Of a stretch of 64,000 nucleotides of DNA, positions 1 through 8,070 are shown one piece after another. Location: positions 1 to 64,000 of the forward strand of contig JBOGOC010000062.1 of assembly GCA_050747525.1 (NCBI GenBank), given 5' to 3'. The DNA is from JBOGOC01 sp050747525. GTDB taxonomy: Bacteria > Acidobacteriota > Polarisedimenticolia > JACPZX01 > DASXTC01. The position numbers and the translations under genes are program-made. Numbering within the stretch: the first letter of the stretch is position 1; each line of letters opens with the position of its first letter. Below the pieces are notes generated by a model. The model worked only from the letters and a program-made list of their open reading frames with translations. It was not told where the DNA came from and did no database searches.

Positions 1-127
1 ATGGTGACGGGGCGGCGCGCCGGCACGGCCTCGTCGTTACACGCCCCGGGTCTCCGCCCCATCCCCGCATGGAATCCGCCGAACGAGGCTGCTTATGGTT
101 CCTCCAGGGCATCAACCGGAGGAAACC

Positions 128-397
128 ATGCGACCAATCGTTTCGGTGGTTCTCGTTCTGATCGCCATGAACATGGCGCTCGCATCCACTCCGCCGCCCG
201 TCGACCTTCCCGGCCAGGCTCCGGACGAGATCGTCCAGGCCTCGACCCAGGAAACGCCCAGGCCGGAAGAGACGCGCCGCGACACGGGCTGGTACGTGCA
301 GCCCTTGACGATCGGCATCGGGATCCTGGCCCTGCTCCTGTGCGTCTTTCTGCTCACCACGCCCCATCGAGGCGGGACGACGGTCGTCAGGCGGTAG
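128..397 (+). CDS. Small secreted or membrane protein, function unknown
   Basis: The 89-residue product has an N-terminal hydrophobic segment ending in ALAS (about residues 3-20), which looks like a signal peptide or membrane anchor. A Pro/Glu/Thr-rich stretch follows, then a second hydrophobic helix at about residues 57-76 and a short basic tail. The start was chosen because a purine-rich ribosome site (GGAGGAA at about 118-124) lies just upstream; an in-frame start at 95 has no such site. The layout suggests a short periplasmic linker held by one or two membrane segments. I do not recognise the family, and the first 127 bases hold no gene I can support. Confidence 0.55.
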   Translation: MRPIVSVVLVLIAMNMALASTPPPVDLPGQAPDEIVQASTQETPRPEETRRDTGWYVQPLTIGIGILALLLCVFLLTTPHRGGTTVVRR

Positions 398-578
398 GCG
401 CTTGCGCGCGGTGTGTCCCTCCGAAAGGGTAGCGCACCGCGCTTTCCCGGCCGCCGCCCGCATCCCCTTCACCCACCCGCACTGCCTCTGATTCGTCACG
501 AAAACCCTTTGTTCCGATAGGGACCTGCCCGTATAGTTCCCGCGACGGCGAGGCCGCGCCGTAATCGGGCTGCTCCAC
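398..578 (+). promoter_or_regulatory. Intergenic region with a candidate sigma-70-type promoter
   Basis: A candidate -35 (TTGTTC, 509-514) and -10 (TATAGT, 532-537) are separated by 17 bases, about 40 bases before the beta-barrel gene at 579. The -10 matches the consensus at five of six positions and the -35 only at the first three. Nothing else is visible here. Confidence 0.4.
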
Positions 579-1751
579 ATGGATTCTCCGCCGAGGCTCC
601 GGGTCGGGCTCCGCGTGGCCGTTGTGCTGGCCATGCTCCAGGGCCCCTTGCCGGCCCTTGCCAACGAGGGCCGGGGCCTCTGGTACATCACCTCGAGCCT
701 CGCTTTCCACTCGACCGAAGACGAAGTCAGGAACAACGCCACCCTGACGGGTGATCGCAGGATAGATGGAACGACGGAGGGAGACCGTCGCCCTGGCCAG
801 TCGGATACCCGCGACGGCAGCATCGAGGACGGGTTGAGCCTCTCCCTGAACGCGGGGTTCGGCCTGACGGACCGTCTTTCGCTCCAGCTCGATACCGGAT
901 GGTTCCGGAGCGAGGTCGGGCCGGCCGACGGATACATGGTCGACTTCTTCCCCATCTCGGTCAACCCCCTCGACCCCACCACGCTGGCGGGCTTCAGGAA
1001 CAGGACCACGTCCTTCGCGCCCATGATCGGAACCATCACCCAGATCCCGGTTTCCGTCTCGCTGCTGCATCGCTTTCGGAAGGATCGCCGGCTGAACCCC
1101 TTCTTGGGCGCGGGCGTCGGGATGATCTTCGTCGAGCTGGAGGCGGATGAGGACATCGAGGAGCTGAACGAGCGGCTCTCGAATCTTCGGGTGCGGGAGG
1201 TCTACAACGAGCTCGGGGAGGTCATTCCGGTGCCGGGGACGGGGCTGTCACCTGATCAGATCGCTGCCCTGAAGAGGGATGCGCGTCTCCCGATGAGGCA
1301 TCTGATGACCCTCCAGGCGGACGACGCGTTCGAGTGGCATCTGAGCGGGGGACTGGAATACTTCCTGGGAGGGCGATCCAGCTTCATTGCGAGCGCGTCC
1401 TACACGTTCACCGATGGCGCCGTGGAGTTCCTCGCTGCCGACGAGGATCAGGTGGAGTTCTCGATCTATCCGGAGCCGATGTTTCGAGAAGATGGCTCGG
1501 TGAAGATCTTCAGCGACAGCGGACTTCCTCCCAACCCCTACATCAATCCTCTTGTCCCGGCCATGGGGCGCTACAAATGCGCGGTGGGAACCGTCGGCGA
1601 TTTCGACAACGACGGCCACTACGACGATCGCTGCTACAGGAACAACGGCCTCTCGGCCAGGGACGACCCGGACGGGCGCCTCCTCATCCAGGGAGGGAGA
1701 ATCGAGTACGGTGGCTTCACCGTCAACATCGGCCTCCGGTTCTACTTCTGA
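579..1751 (+). CDS. Outer-membrane beta-barrel protein
   Basis: The 390-residue product has a signal peptide (hydrophobic core about residues 10-27, cleavage near ALA-N). Alternating amphipathic strands follow, and the chain ends in a terminal Phe after a strand of the type recognised by the BAM machinery. Phrases such as LSLSLNAGFGLTDRLSLQLDTG and FLGAGVG resemble OmpW/OmpA-like membrane domains. A long non-barrel insert at about residues 185-230 and an Asp-rich segment (FDNDGHYDD, about 345) may be an extracellular loop, the latter like a calcium-binding turn. The stop codon overlaps the start of the TonB-dependent receptor gene by one base, so the two are probably co-translated. Substrate unknown. 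Confidence 0.65.
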   Translation: MDSPPRLRVGLRVAVVLAMLQGPLPALANEGRGLWYITSSLAFHSTEDEVRNNATLTGDRRIDGTTEGDRRPGQSDTRDGSIEDGLSLSLNAGFGLTDRLSLQLDTGWFRSEVGPADGYMVDFFPISVNPLDPTTLAGFRNRTTSFAPMIGTITQIPVSVSLLHRFRKDRRLNPFLGAGVGMIFVELEADEDIEELNERLSNLRVREVYNELGEVIPVPGTGLSPDQIAALKRDARLPMRHLMTLQADDAFEWHLSGGLEYFLGGRSSFIASASYTFTDGAVEFLAADEDQVEFSIYPEPMFREDGSVKIFSDSGLPPNPYINPLVPAMGRYKCAVGTVGDFDNDGHYDDRCYRNNGLSARDDPDGRLLIQGGRIEYGGFTVNIGLRFYF

Positions 1752-4700
1752 TGGCCGCCGCCCTCAAAGCTCCCTGCGTCCTGCTCCTCGCGCTGCTGGC
1801 CTGCATGCCCCGGCTGTTCGCTGATCCCGGCGAGGTCCGCCTGGAGGGGCGTGTCGTGGATTCGCGGGGAGACCTTCTCACCGGAGTCGTCGTGGAGGTG
1901 CGCACCGCGGATTCCGTCCGGCTGCTGGCCCGTCAGACGACCGGCCCATCGGGCCGCTTCTCCTTCAGGCTCTCCCCGTCGACGGACCAGGTGGTGATTG
2001 CGGCGTCCCTCTCCGGCCACGCGACCGTCAGCCTCGGACCGATGGCTGTCACGGCCTCGACGTCGCTGGACATCACGCTTTACACCGAGGCGCAGCTGCG
2101 GGAGACCATTCAGGTCAGAGGAGCCGGAGCCACGGTGCCTCTGGAAGGGCCTCAGGACGTCACCACCTTCAGCGAGCTGTCCATCGAGGCGCTGCCGCTG
2201 ATGGGCCGTCAGATCACGGATCTGCTCGTTCTTGTCCCCGGGATCACGGACGCCGACGGCGACGGCCGACTGAACGTGCGGGGAGCACGCGATACGGGGC
2301 TTCAGCTCCGCATGGATGGCACCAACATCACCAATCCCCTCACGGGCTATTTCGCCCAGGACCTCAATCTGGATGCCATCGAGGAGGTCCAGGTGATCAC
2401 CAGCGGCGCCACCGCGGAGTACGGCCGCGCGGATGGCGGGTACGCGAACGTCATCACCAAGTCGGGAGGCAACGAGACCTCGGGCTCTCTCCGAGCCTAT
2501 TTCCGTTCCAGCTTCCTCGATGGCTCCGGAGCCAACGAGGACAAGCAGGAGATGCCCGGCTACGACGACACCAGCCTCTACGGGACGCTGGGGGGCCCCA
2601 TCGTCAGGGACCGTCTCTGGTACTTCGGGTCGGTGCAGAGGATCGATCGCGAGACACCCGTCGTGCTCGCAGATGGCCCCATCGTACTCACATCGATGGA
2701 AGGCTCGCGCTCGCTCCTCAAGGTCACGTGGCAGGCGGACCTGCTCAACAAGCTGACGGCGCAGGTGAGCGCCGACCCCCTGGAAACACAGGGCAACCAC
2801 CTCGGTCAGTTCATCGCGACGGAAACCGACTTTCAGCTCGACACCGGCGGCACCGTGGCGCAGATAAGCTGGTCCTCGGTGCTGTCGCCCGATCTGCTCC
2901 TCACCGGTCTGGTTTCCACCCTCAACTCCGGGCAGGACACGGAGCCCGTGTCGAATGACTTCTCCCCGATCTCCGTGAGGAGGCAGGCCCTCGGCGGGGG
3001 CAGCCAGATCGTGGTCCCCCTCCCCTGCGCCTCACGAAACTGTCGAAAGGAAACAGGCCTGCACAGGTTCTTCTTCGAGGACCAGGGCGGTCTGTCGGCG
3101 CTCCCCCCCTTGCTGGAAGGAGGCCCGTATCCTGTCGCCAGCGATCAGAGCCTGGGAAGAGTCACGCTGAAAAGCGACGTCTCCTACGTGAAGGAGACAT
3201 CCGTCGGGCAGCATTCGATCAAAGCCGGATTCGAAGGGAACATCGAGGACTACGAGGAAGAGCGCATCTTGAACCCGACCCTGACGGACCGGACGTGTGA
3301 GGTCATGGACTGTGGCTTTGTCGAGGACAATCCACCCAGGGGAACGCGCTATGGATTCATGTTCCTGCAGGCCTACGACCAGGTGAATCCCACCTTGAGC
3401 GCGAACGGCTTCAACCTGGGCTTCTATCTTCAGGATGCATGGAAGATCCGCCCGAATCTCATGATCAACGCCGGGATTCGCTATGACAGGGAGGACGTGG
3501 ACAGCGTCGGGAAGACCCAGTTCGATCCTCTGGCGGAGTCCAGACAGGCCAACGCGCTCTACGATCTTGTGTGTGAGGCCTTTGGCTCGACCTGCACGAG
3601 CTCGCGCACTCCGGGACGCCGCAACGGCCGGCTGGGGACCGGGTTTCCGATCTCGCCAGACGATCCGGTCCGGATCCTCGATCGCAACGGAGACCTGTTC
3701 CTCCAGGCCGAGGAGATCGCCCTGATCAACGAGCCGTTCACAGAGGACCTGGATCTGGCGGTGGAGGCCTTCAACATCGGCAACACCAACCTCTCTCCCC
3801 GCCTGTCGGTGTCGTGGGATCCGTTCAACGACGGAAAGACCCGCTTCAGCGGATCGTGGGGCCGCTACTACGATCGCCTCTTCCTTGGAACCGTCGCGCT
3901 CGAGCAGGAGCCCGTCTCCTTCAACGTCAAGTGGAGCGTCTTCGGGGTGAACAATCAGGCGGAGCCGGGTGAGTATTCCCTGCCCCTGATAGGAAACATT
4001 TCCTTCACTCAGACCGACAGGGAGCTGTCCACCCCCTACACCGACGAGCTTTCTCTCGGCTTCGAGAGGGAGCTGGCTCCCGAGTGGAGCGCTTCCTTGC
4101 TGTACATCCACCGCAGAGGGGAGGACCTCCTTCAGGACATCGATCAGAACCACATCACCTGCGCGGGTTTCGGGGAGGCCTATGGGGTGAGCCCCTTCGC
4201 GGTCTGCGGGGATGGGGGGCAGCTGGAGCTGGATCGCTTCGGCCGCCTCGTGGCGGGCCGGGACAACCTCTTTCCCAACGGCGCCGTCGACCTCTACGTT
4301 CACAATCCGAAGTTCAACCAGATCCTGAGGATCACGAACGCCAACGCCTACAGGTACGAGGCGATCGAAGCGCGGCTCAGGAAGCGACTCCACCGCAACT
4401 GGCAGATGGATGCTTCGTACACATGGTCCACCGCAACCGGTGAGGCCGAGTCGTTCACCGACTTTACGGGGAACGACCCCGCCATCAGCGACAAGGTGTC
4501 CGGATACCTGGGCTACGATCAGCGGCACGTCTTCAAGTTCCAGGCGGTCACACATCTGAAGAGCGACTTCCTGCTCGGAGGCACCATCCTCTGGGAATCC
4601 GGCCTGCCCTACAGCATCGTCGCCAACGTGGAGGATTACGACGACTTCTCGAACTTCGTTCCTCAGCGCCTGGTGTCCGTCACCGGGGAGAAGAACGACC

Positions 4701-4909
4701 AGCGGAACCAGTCCCGCCTCACCCTGAGCGTGCACGTCGAGAAGCGCATCAACCTCGGAGATTGCTCTCTCTCGGGATTCCTGGACATCGAGAACCTTCT
4801 CGACTCGGATGATCTGCTGATGCGGGAGGTGGACGAAGGCCTGGAGATCACCGACGGAGAGCGCCGGTTCGGGCGGTACTTTCAGATAGGTGTCGCGGTC
4901 CTCTTCTAG
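1751..4909 (+). CDS. TonB-dependent receptor with N-terminal carboxypeptidase-regulatory-like domain
   Basis: The 1052-residue product is predicted to be an outer-membrane active transporter. It has a signal peptide (1-21) and a CarboxypepD_reg-like beta-sandwich (about 25-105, beginning VRLEGRVVDSRGD). A plug domain follows (about 130-240, with LMGRQITDLLVLVPG and LNVRGARDTGLQLRMDG), then a long 22-strand-type barrel ending in Phe. This Oar-like layout is common in Acidobacteriota. The start ATG overlaps the upstream stop as TGATG, giving translational coupling with the beta-barrel gene. The ligand cannot be told from sequence; large oligosaccharides or peptides are usual for the class. Confidence 0.85.
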   Translation: MAAALKAPCVLLLALLACMPRLFADPGEVRLEGRVVDSRGDLLTGVVVEVRTADSVRLLARQTTGPSGRFSFRLSPSTDQVVIAASLSGHATVSLGPMAVTASTSLDITLYTEAQLRETIQVRGAGATVPLEGPQDVTTFSELSIEALPLMGRQITDLLVLVPGITDADGDGRLNVRGARDTGLQLRMDGTNITNPLTGYFAQDLNLDAIEEVQVITSGATAEYGRADGGYANVITKSGGNETSGSLRAYFRSSFLDGSGANEDKQEMPGYDDTSLYGTLGGPIVRDRLWYFGSVQRIDRETPVVLADGPIVLTSMEGSRSLLKVTWQADLLNKLTAQVSADPLETQGNHLGQFIATETDFQLDTGGTVAQISWSSVLSPDLLLTGLVSTLNSGQDTEPVSNDFSPISVRRQALGGGSQIVVPLPCASRNCRKETGLHRFFFEDQGGLSALPPLLEGGPYPVASDQSLGRVTLKSDVSYVKETSVGQHSIKAGFEGNIEDYEEERILNPTLTDRTCEVMDCGFVEDNPPRGTRYGFMFLQAYDQVNPTLSANGFNLGFYLQDAWKIRPNLMINAGIRYDREDVDSVGKTQFDPLAESRQANALYDLVCEAFGSTCTSSRTPGRRNGRLGTGFPISPDDPVRILDRNGDLFLQAEEIALINEPFTEDLDLAVEAFNIGNTNLSPRLSVSWDPFNDGKTRFSGSWGRYYDRLFLGTVALEQEPVSFNVKWSVFGVNNQAEPGEYSLPLIGNISFTQTDRELSTPYTDELSLGFERELAPEWSASLLYIHRRGEDLLQDIDQNHITCAGFGEAYGVSPFAVCGDGGQLELDRFGRLVAGRDNLFPNGAVDLYVHNPKFNQILRITNANAYRYEAIEARLRKRLHRNWQMDASYTWSTATGEAESFTDFTGNDPAISDKVSGYLGYDQRHVFKFQAVTHLKSDFLLGGTILWESGLPYSIVANVEDYDDFSNFVPQRLVSVTGEKNDQRNQSRLTLSVHVEKRINLGDCSLSGFLDIENLLDSDDLLMREVDEGLEITDGERRFGRYFQIGVAVLF

Positions 4910-4923
4910 TCTGTCCGTAGCGC

Positions 4924-5979
4924 TCAGCGGGCAGGGATCGCGAGGGCGGTCGGCCGGATCACCACCGATGCGGGAGGCGCGGCGCTGAAGCGCACCACGC
5001 GCGCGCCCTTCTCGGGGCGGGTCGGCCGGGGAGCCTGGTCGTCCTTCCGGCCTCCTGTCACCGTCACCTCGGCCCAGGAGGCGGGAACCGTCGTCTCGAA
5101 GGTCAGCTCGGTCCCTCCGGGCGGCCCGTTCAGCGAGATCTGAAGCGCGTCGGCCGACACGCTGCGCGTCGAGGCGCGTACCGCGTCGCGCCCGCGGATG
5201 TAGCGGGCCACCTGTCCGAACGGGGCCACCCAGACCTCGTTCCCCGCCGCGGCCATGTGGTCCACGAACGCCACGTACCGCTCCACGGGGATCGCTTCCC
5301 ATCCTTCCTGCGTGGGTGACACGGGCGCGTCCGGATCGGCGATCCCGTGCACCCCCACCACGAGCCACCCGCCCTTCTCCCGGATGTCGTCCACCCAGGA
5401 GTTCATCTCCCACAGGGGGGTGCTGGTGAGCGGATGCAGCGAGGGGATCCTGTGAAAGTCGTCGGGAGTGGGAGGCGTGTAGGCGATGCCCCCGGTGCGC
5501 GCGGCGTCGTACCCCGCGCGCGCCGCCGCGCTCGCCAGCTCGGGAGTGGCCGTGGACTGCGGATAGGCCAGCGTGCGGCCGTGAGCGGCTCCGAGCCGCT
5601 CCTGGATCCGCCGCCTGGAGCCCTCCAGCTCGGCGGCGAGCTGAGACGGCTTCATCCCGCTCAGTGGCTTGTGCGTCATCCCGTGCGAGCCGATTTCGTG
5701 GCCGGCGTCGGCGACTTCCTTCCACCGCGCCCAGTGATCCTCGCTGTCCACCCAGCCCGTGACGATGAAGAAGGTTCCGGCGAATCCCCTGGAGGCCAGG
5801 AGGGACGACATGAAGCGCCACTGGCTCGCATAGCCGTCGTCCATCGTGACGCTGATGGCTGCCTGGGCTCCGTTCTTCCAGCGCAGGGGCGTGGTGCGTC
5901 CCACGGCCACGTCGGACGGGGCCGGCGCGGCGGCGGAAGCCGTCAGGAGCAGGCAGAGAAGGGGAGACAGGCGACGCAT
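4924..5979 (-). CDS. Secreted polysaccharide deacetylase (NodB-type)
   Basis: The 351-residue product starts with a signal peptide (residues 1-18) and carries a NodB homology domain at about 30-230. The metal/catalytic signatures are visible: TMDDG with Asp47-Asp48 and SHGMTH with His99 and His103, giving the Asp-His-His zinc site of carbohydrate esterase family 4. The C-terminal ~100 residues form a beta-rich accessory region. The likely reaction is removal of N-acetyl groups from an extracellular or cell-wall glycan. It converges on the TonB receptor gene with only 14 bases between, and lies upstream of the lipoprotein gene on the same strand. Confidence 0.8.
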   Translation of the reverse strand: MRRLSPLLCLLLTASAAAPAPSDVAVGRTTPLRWKNGAQAAISVTMDDGYASQWRFMSSLLASRGFAGTFFIVTGWVDSEDHWARWKEVADAGHEIGSHGMTHKPLSGMKPSQLAAELEGSRRRIQERLGAAHGRTLAYPQSTATPELASAAARAGYDAARTGGIAYTPPTPDDFHRIPSLHPLTSTPLWEMNSWVDDIREKGGWLVVGVHGIADPDAPVSPTQEGWEAIPVERYVAFVDHMAAAGNEVWVAPFGQVARYIRGRDAVRASTRSVSADALQISLNGPPGGTELTFETTVPASWAEVTVTGGRKDDQAPRPTRPEKGARVVRFSAAPPASVVIRPTALAIPAR

Positions 5980-6049
5980 GGGAGGGCAATATAGGCCGGG
6001 GATGTCGGGCTGACGAGCCCGCCGCCCCCCGGCCCCTGTGTCGTAAGAG

Positions 6050-6673
6050 CTAGATGAGTTTGTGCTTCTTGAGGTCCTTGACCAGCAGTGTCGACAGCGC
6101 GGAGCAGATTGCCGGCACCGACTTGGGCTCCACGGTCTCGCTCACACCTGACCAGACCAGCGTCCCCTTGTCCCCGGCATGCCAGGCCTGCGACTCGAGC
6201 CGGACCACCGTCTCGCTGATCAGGTAGCCCGGGCTGTAGACCGTCGACCACGAGCTGTACCCGTAGTAGGGGCCCCATCCGTAGCCCGGAGCCGTGTACA
6301 TGGACGGTGGGACGGAGGTGACCCTCGTCTCCTTCGACACGAGCCGGGTCAGGGTCACGCCGTCGAATCCCCCTTCCTTCACCTTGGCGCGGAGGTTCTC
6401 CTCGTTGACCTTCTCGTCCCCCATGACCGTGTAGGAGGCCACCGCGCTGACGCCGGCTCCCTCCAGGGCCTTGACCAGGGTGTCCTCGAACGTGCGGCGG
6501 TTGGCTTCTTCCTTGGCCATCCCGATGACCAGGATCTTCTTCATCGGGGCCACCGCGACGGGCTCCTGGGCCCATGAGTTCACCCACTTGGTGGAAGGGC
6601 ACCCCGTGGACAACACGGCGGCCAGTACAAGGGCGGTGAGCGTCGCTGCACGTCCGAAGCGGTGAGTGAGCAC
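6050..6673 (-). CDS. Outer-membrane or periplasmic lipoprotein, function unknown
   Basis: The 207-residue product has a lipoprotein signal (hydrophobic run then LSTGC, Cys at about residue 25). A globular domain starts KKILVIGMAKEEANRRTFEDTL and continues with alternating strand/helix segments, then a Tyr/Gly/Pro-rich loop (GYGWGPYYGYSSW). The GTG start was chosen because AGGAGG lies five bases upstream; a longer frame to 7333 runs antisense through the RND adaptor gene and is not supported. The fold resembles small lipoproteins of the DUF4136/LPP20 kind, but I would not assign a family. It is divergent from the RND adaptor gene. Confidence 0.65.
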   Translation of the reverse strand: MLTHRFGRAATLTALVLAAVLSTGCPSTKWVNSWAQEPVAVAPMKKILVIGMAKEEANRRTFEDTLVKALEGAGVSAVASYTVMGDEKVNEENLRAKVKEGGFDGVTLTRLVSKETRVTSVPPSMYTAPGYGWGPYYGYSSWSTVYSPGYLISETVVRLESQAWHAGDKGTLVWSGVSETVEPKSVPAICSALSTLLVKDLKKHKLI

Positions 6674-6850
6674 GGTGTCCTCCTGGAAAGGCTGGCAAGG
6701 TCCGGGCCGGGACCGGGGAGAATTCGGATGAGTGAGCCTGATATTGAAACCTGGCTGAATTCGGCACACGGTAACACAGGCCCCCCCAGGGATGCTTCTC
6801 AGCCGCCCCACGCGGTGGCCCTCTGTCCGGGCATATGTCATTTTGAGGGC
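6674..6850. promoter_or_regulatory. Divergent intergenic region
   Basis: This 177-base region separates the minus-strand lipoprotein gene from the plus-strand RND operon and must hold promoters for both, unless the operon starts inside it by read-through. The AGGAGG of the lipoprotein gene is at its left edge. I see no convincing -35/-10 pair or operator. Confidence 0.3.
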
Positions 6851-8056
6851 ATGCCGTCCAGCCTCAGGCGCGTGCTTTCCCTCGTCATCCTTGGACTGGC
6901 GGCCGTCTCGGCGGGATGCCGTCAGGAGGCGGCCGCCGGCTCCGGCCAGCAGCGGCCCGACGACGCGCGCGAGGTGCAGGTGGTCCCCGTCTCCGAGGTG
7001 TCGCTTCCGCGCACCGCCGCGGTCACCGGCACGCTGGCCGCCGAGGAGCAGGCCGACGTGGGCTTCAAGGTGGCCGGGCGCGTGAAGGAGCTGCCGGTCG
7101 ACCTGGGGAGCCGCGTGGGGCGCGGCGACGTACTGGCGCGGCTCGTGACCACCGATTTCGAGCTGCGGGTGCGGCAGGCCGAGGCCGCCCTGCAGCAGGC
7201 GCGCGCCCGGCTGGGCCTGTCCTCCGCGGGCGAGGACGACACGGTGGACGCCGAGCGCACGTCGGTCGTGCAGCAGGCCCGGGCGGTGCTGGACGAAGCG
7301 CGGATGGCGCGCGAGCGCGCGCGCCGCCTGCATACCGAGCAGCTGATCGCCCAGGCGGATCTCGATGCGGCCGAGTCGTCGTTCCTGGTGGCCGAAGCGC
7401 GCTATCAGGACGCGGTGGAAGAGGCGTACAACCGGCAGGGCCTTCTAGCGCAGAGGCGCGCCGAGCTGGACCTCGCGCGCCAGCAGCTGTCCGATGCCGT
7501 GCTGCGGGCGCCATTCGAGGGAGCGGTGCGGGAGAGGCAGGCCGCCATCGGACAGTACGTCTCCCCCGGGCAGACGGTGATGACGCTGGTGCGCATGCAT
7601 CCGCTGCGCCTGCGTCTCGCCGTGCCGGAGCGGATTTCGGCCGGCGTGAGAGAGGGGCTGGCCGTGCGTCTCACCGTGGAAGGGACCCCCGGAGAACGCG
7701 AGGGGATTGTGGCCCGGCTCAGCCCGGCGGTGGACGAAGGGAGCCGCACGCTGATGGTGGAGGCCACGGTCCCCAACGAGGACGGGTCGCTGCGCCCCGG
7801 ATCTTTCGCGCGCGCGGACGTGGTGATCGAATCGTCGCAGGACAGCCTGGTGGTCCCGCAATCCGCCCTGCTCACCTTCGCCGGGATCGAGAAGGTGATC
7901 GTGGTGGAGGACGGACGCTCCGTGGAGCGCCGGGTCCGCACCGGCCGGCGCCTGGAAGGGAAGGTCGAGATTCTGGACGGCCTGCGGGCCGGCGAGTCGG
8001 TGGTGGTGGAGCCGGGGAATCTGGTGGGCGGGCAGGCCGTGCGGGTGGTCGGTTGA
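6851..8056 (+). CDS. RND efflux periplasmic adaptor (membrane fusion protein)
   Basis: The 401-residue lipoprotein has the lipobox VSAGC with Cys23. The HlyD/AcrA layout follows: barrel-sandwich half (about 50-95, with GTLAAEEQADVGFKVAGRV), a coiled-coil hairpin (about 95-205) rich in Ala/Glu/Arg/Gln, the second lipoyl half (LRAPFEGAVRERQAAIGQYV), then beta-barrel and membrane-proximal domains. It should link the inner-membrane pump encoded 14 bases downstream to an outer-membrane channel. No TolC-like gene lies in the window, so the channel is encoded elsewhere. Upstream in-frame starts to 6662 lack the lipoprotein signal at the N-terminus, so the ATG at 6851 is preferred. Confidence 0.88.
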   Translation: MPSSLRRVLSLVILGLAAVSAGCRQEAAAGSGQQRPDDAREVQVVPVSEVSLPRTAAVTGTLAAEEQADVGFKVAGRVKELPVDLGSRVGRGDVLARLVTTDFELRVRQAEAALQQARARLGLSSAGEDDTVDAERTSVVQQARAVLDEARMARERARRLHTEQLIAQADLDAAESSFLVAEARYQDAVEEAYNRQGLLAQRRAELDLARQQLSDAVLRAPFEGAVRERQAAIGQYVSPGQTVMTLVRMHPLRLRLAVPERISAGVREGLAVRLTVEGTPGEREGIVARLSPAVDEGSRTLMVEATVPNEDGSLRPGSFARADVVIESSQDSLVVPQSALLTFAGIEKVIVVEDGRSVERRVRTGRRLEGKVEILDGLRAGESVVVEPGNLVGGQAVRVVG

Positions 8057-8070
8057 GGCGGGGCTGACGC

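Noticed and set aside
3032..5989. 985-codon minus-strand open frame
   Set aside because: It is the antisense of the TonB receptor and deacetylase genes; composition is Arg/His/Gly-rich with no domain sense, as expected in high-GC DNA.
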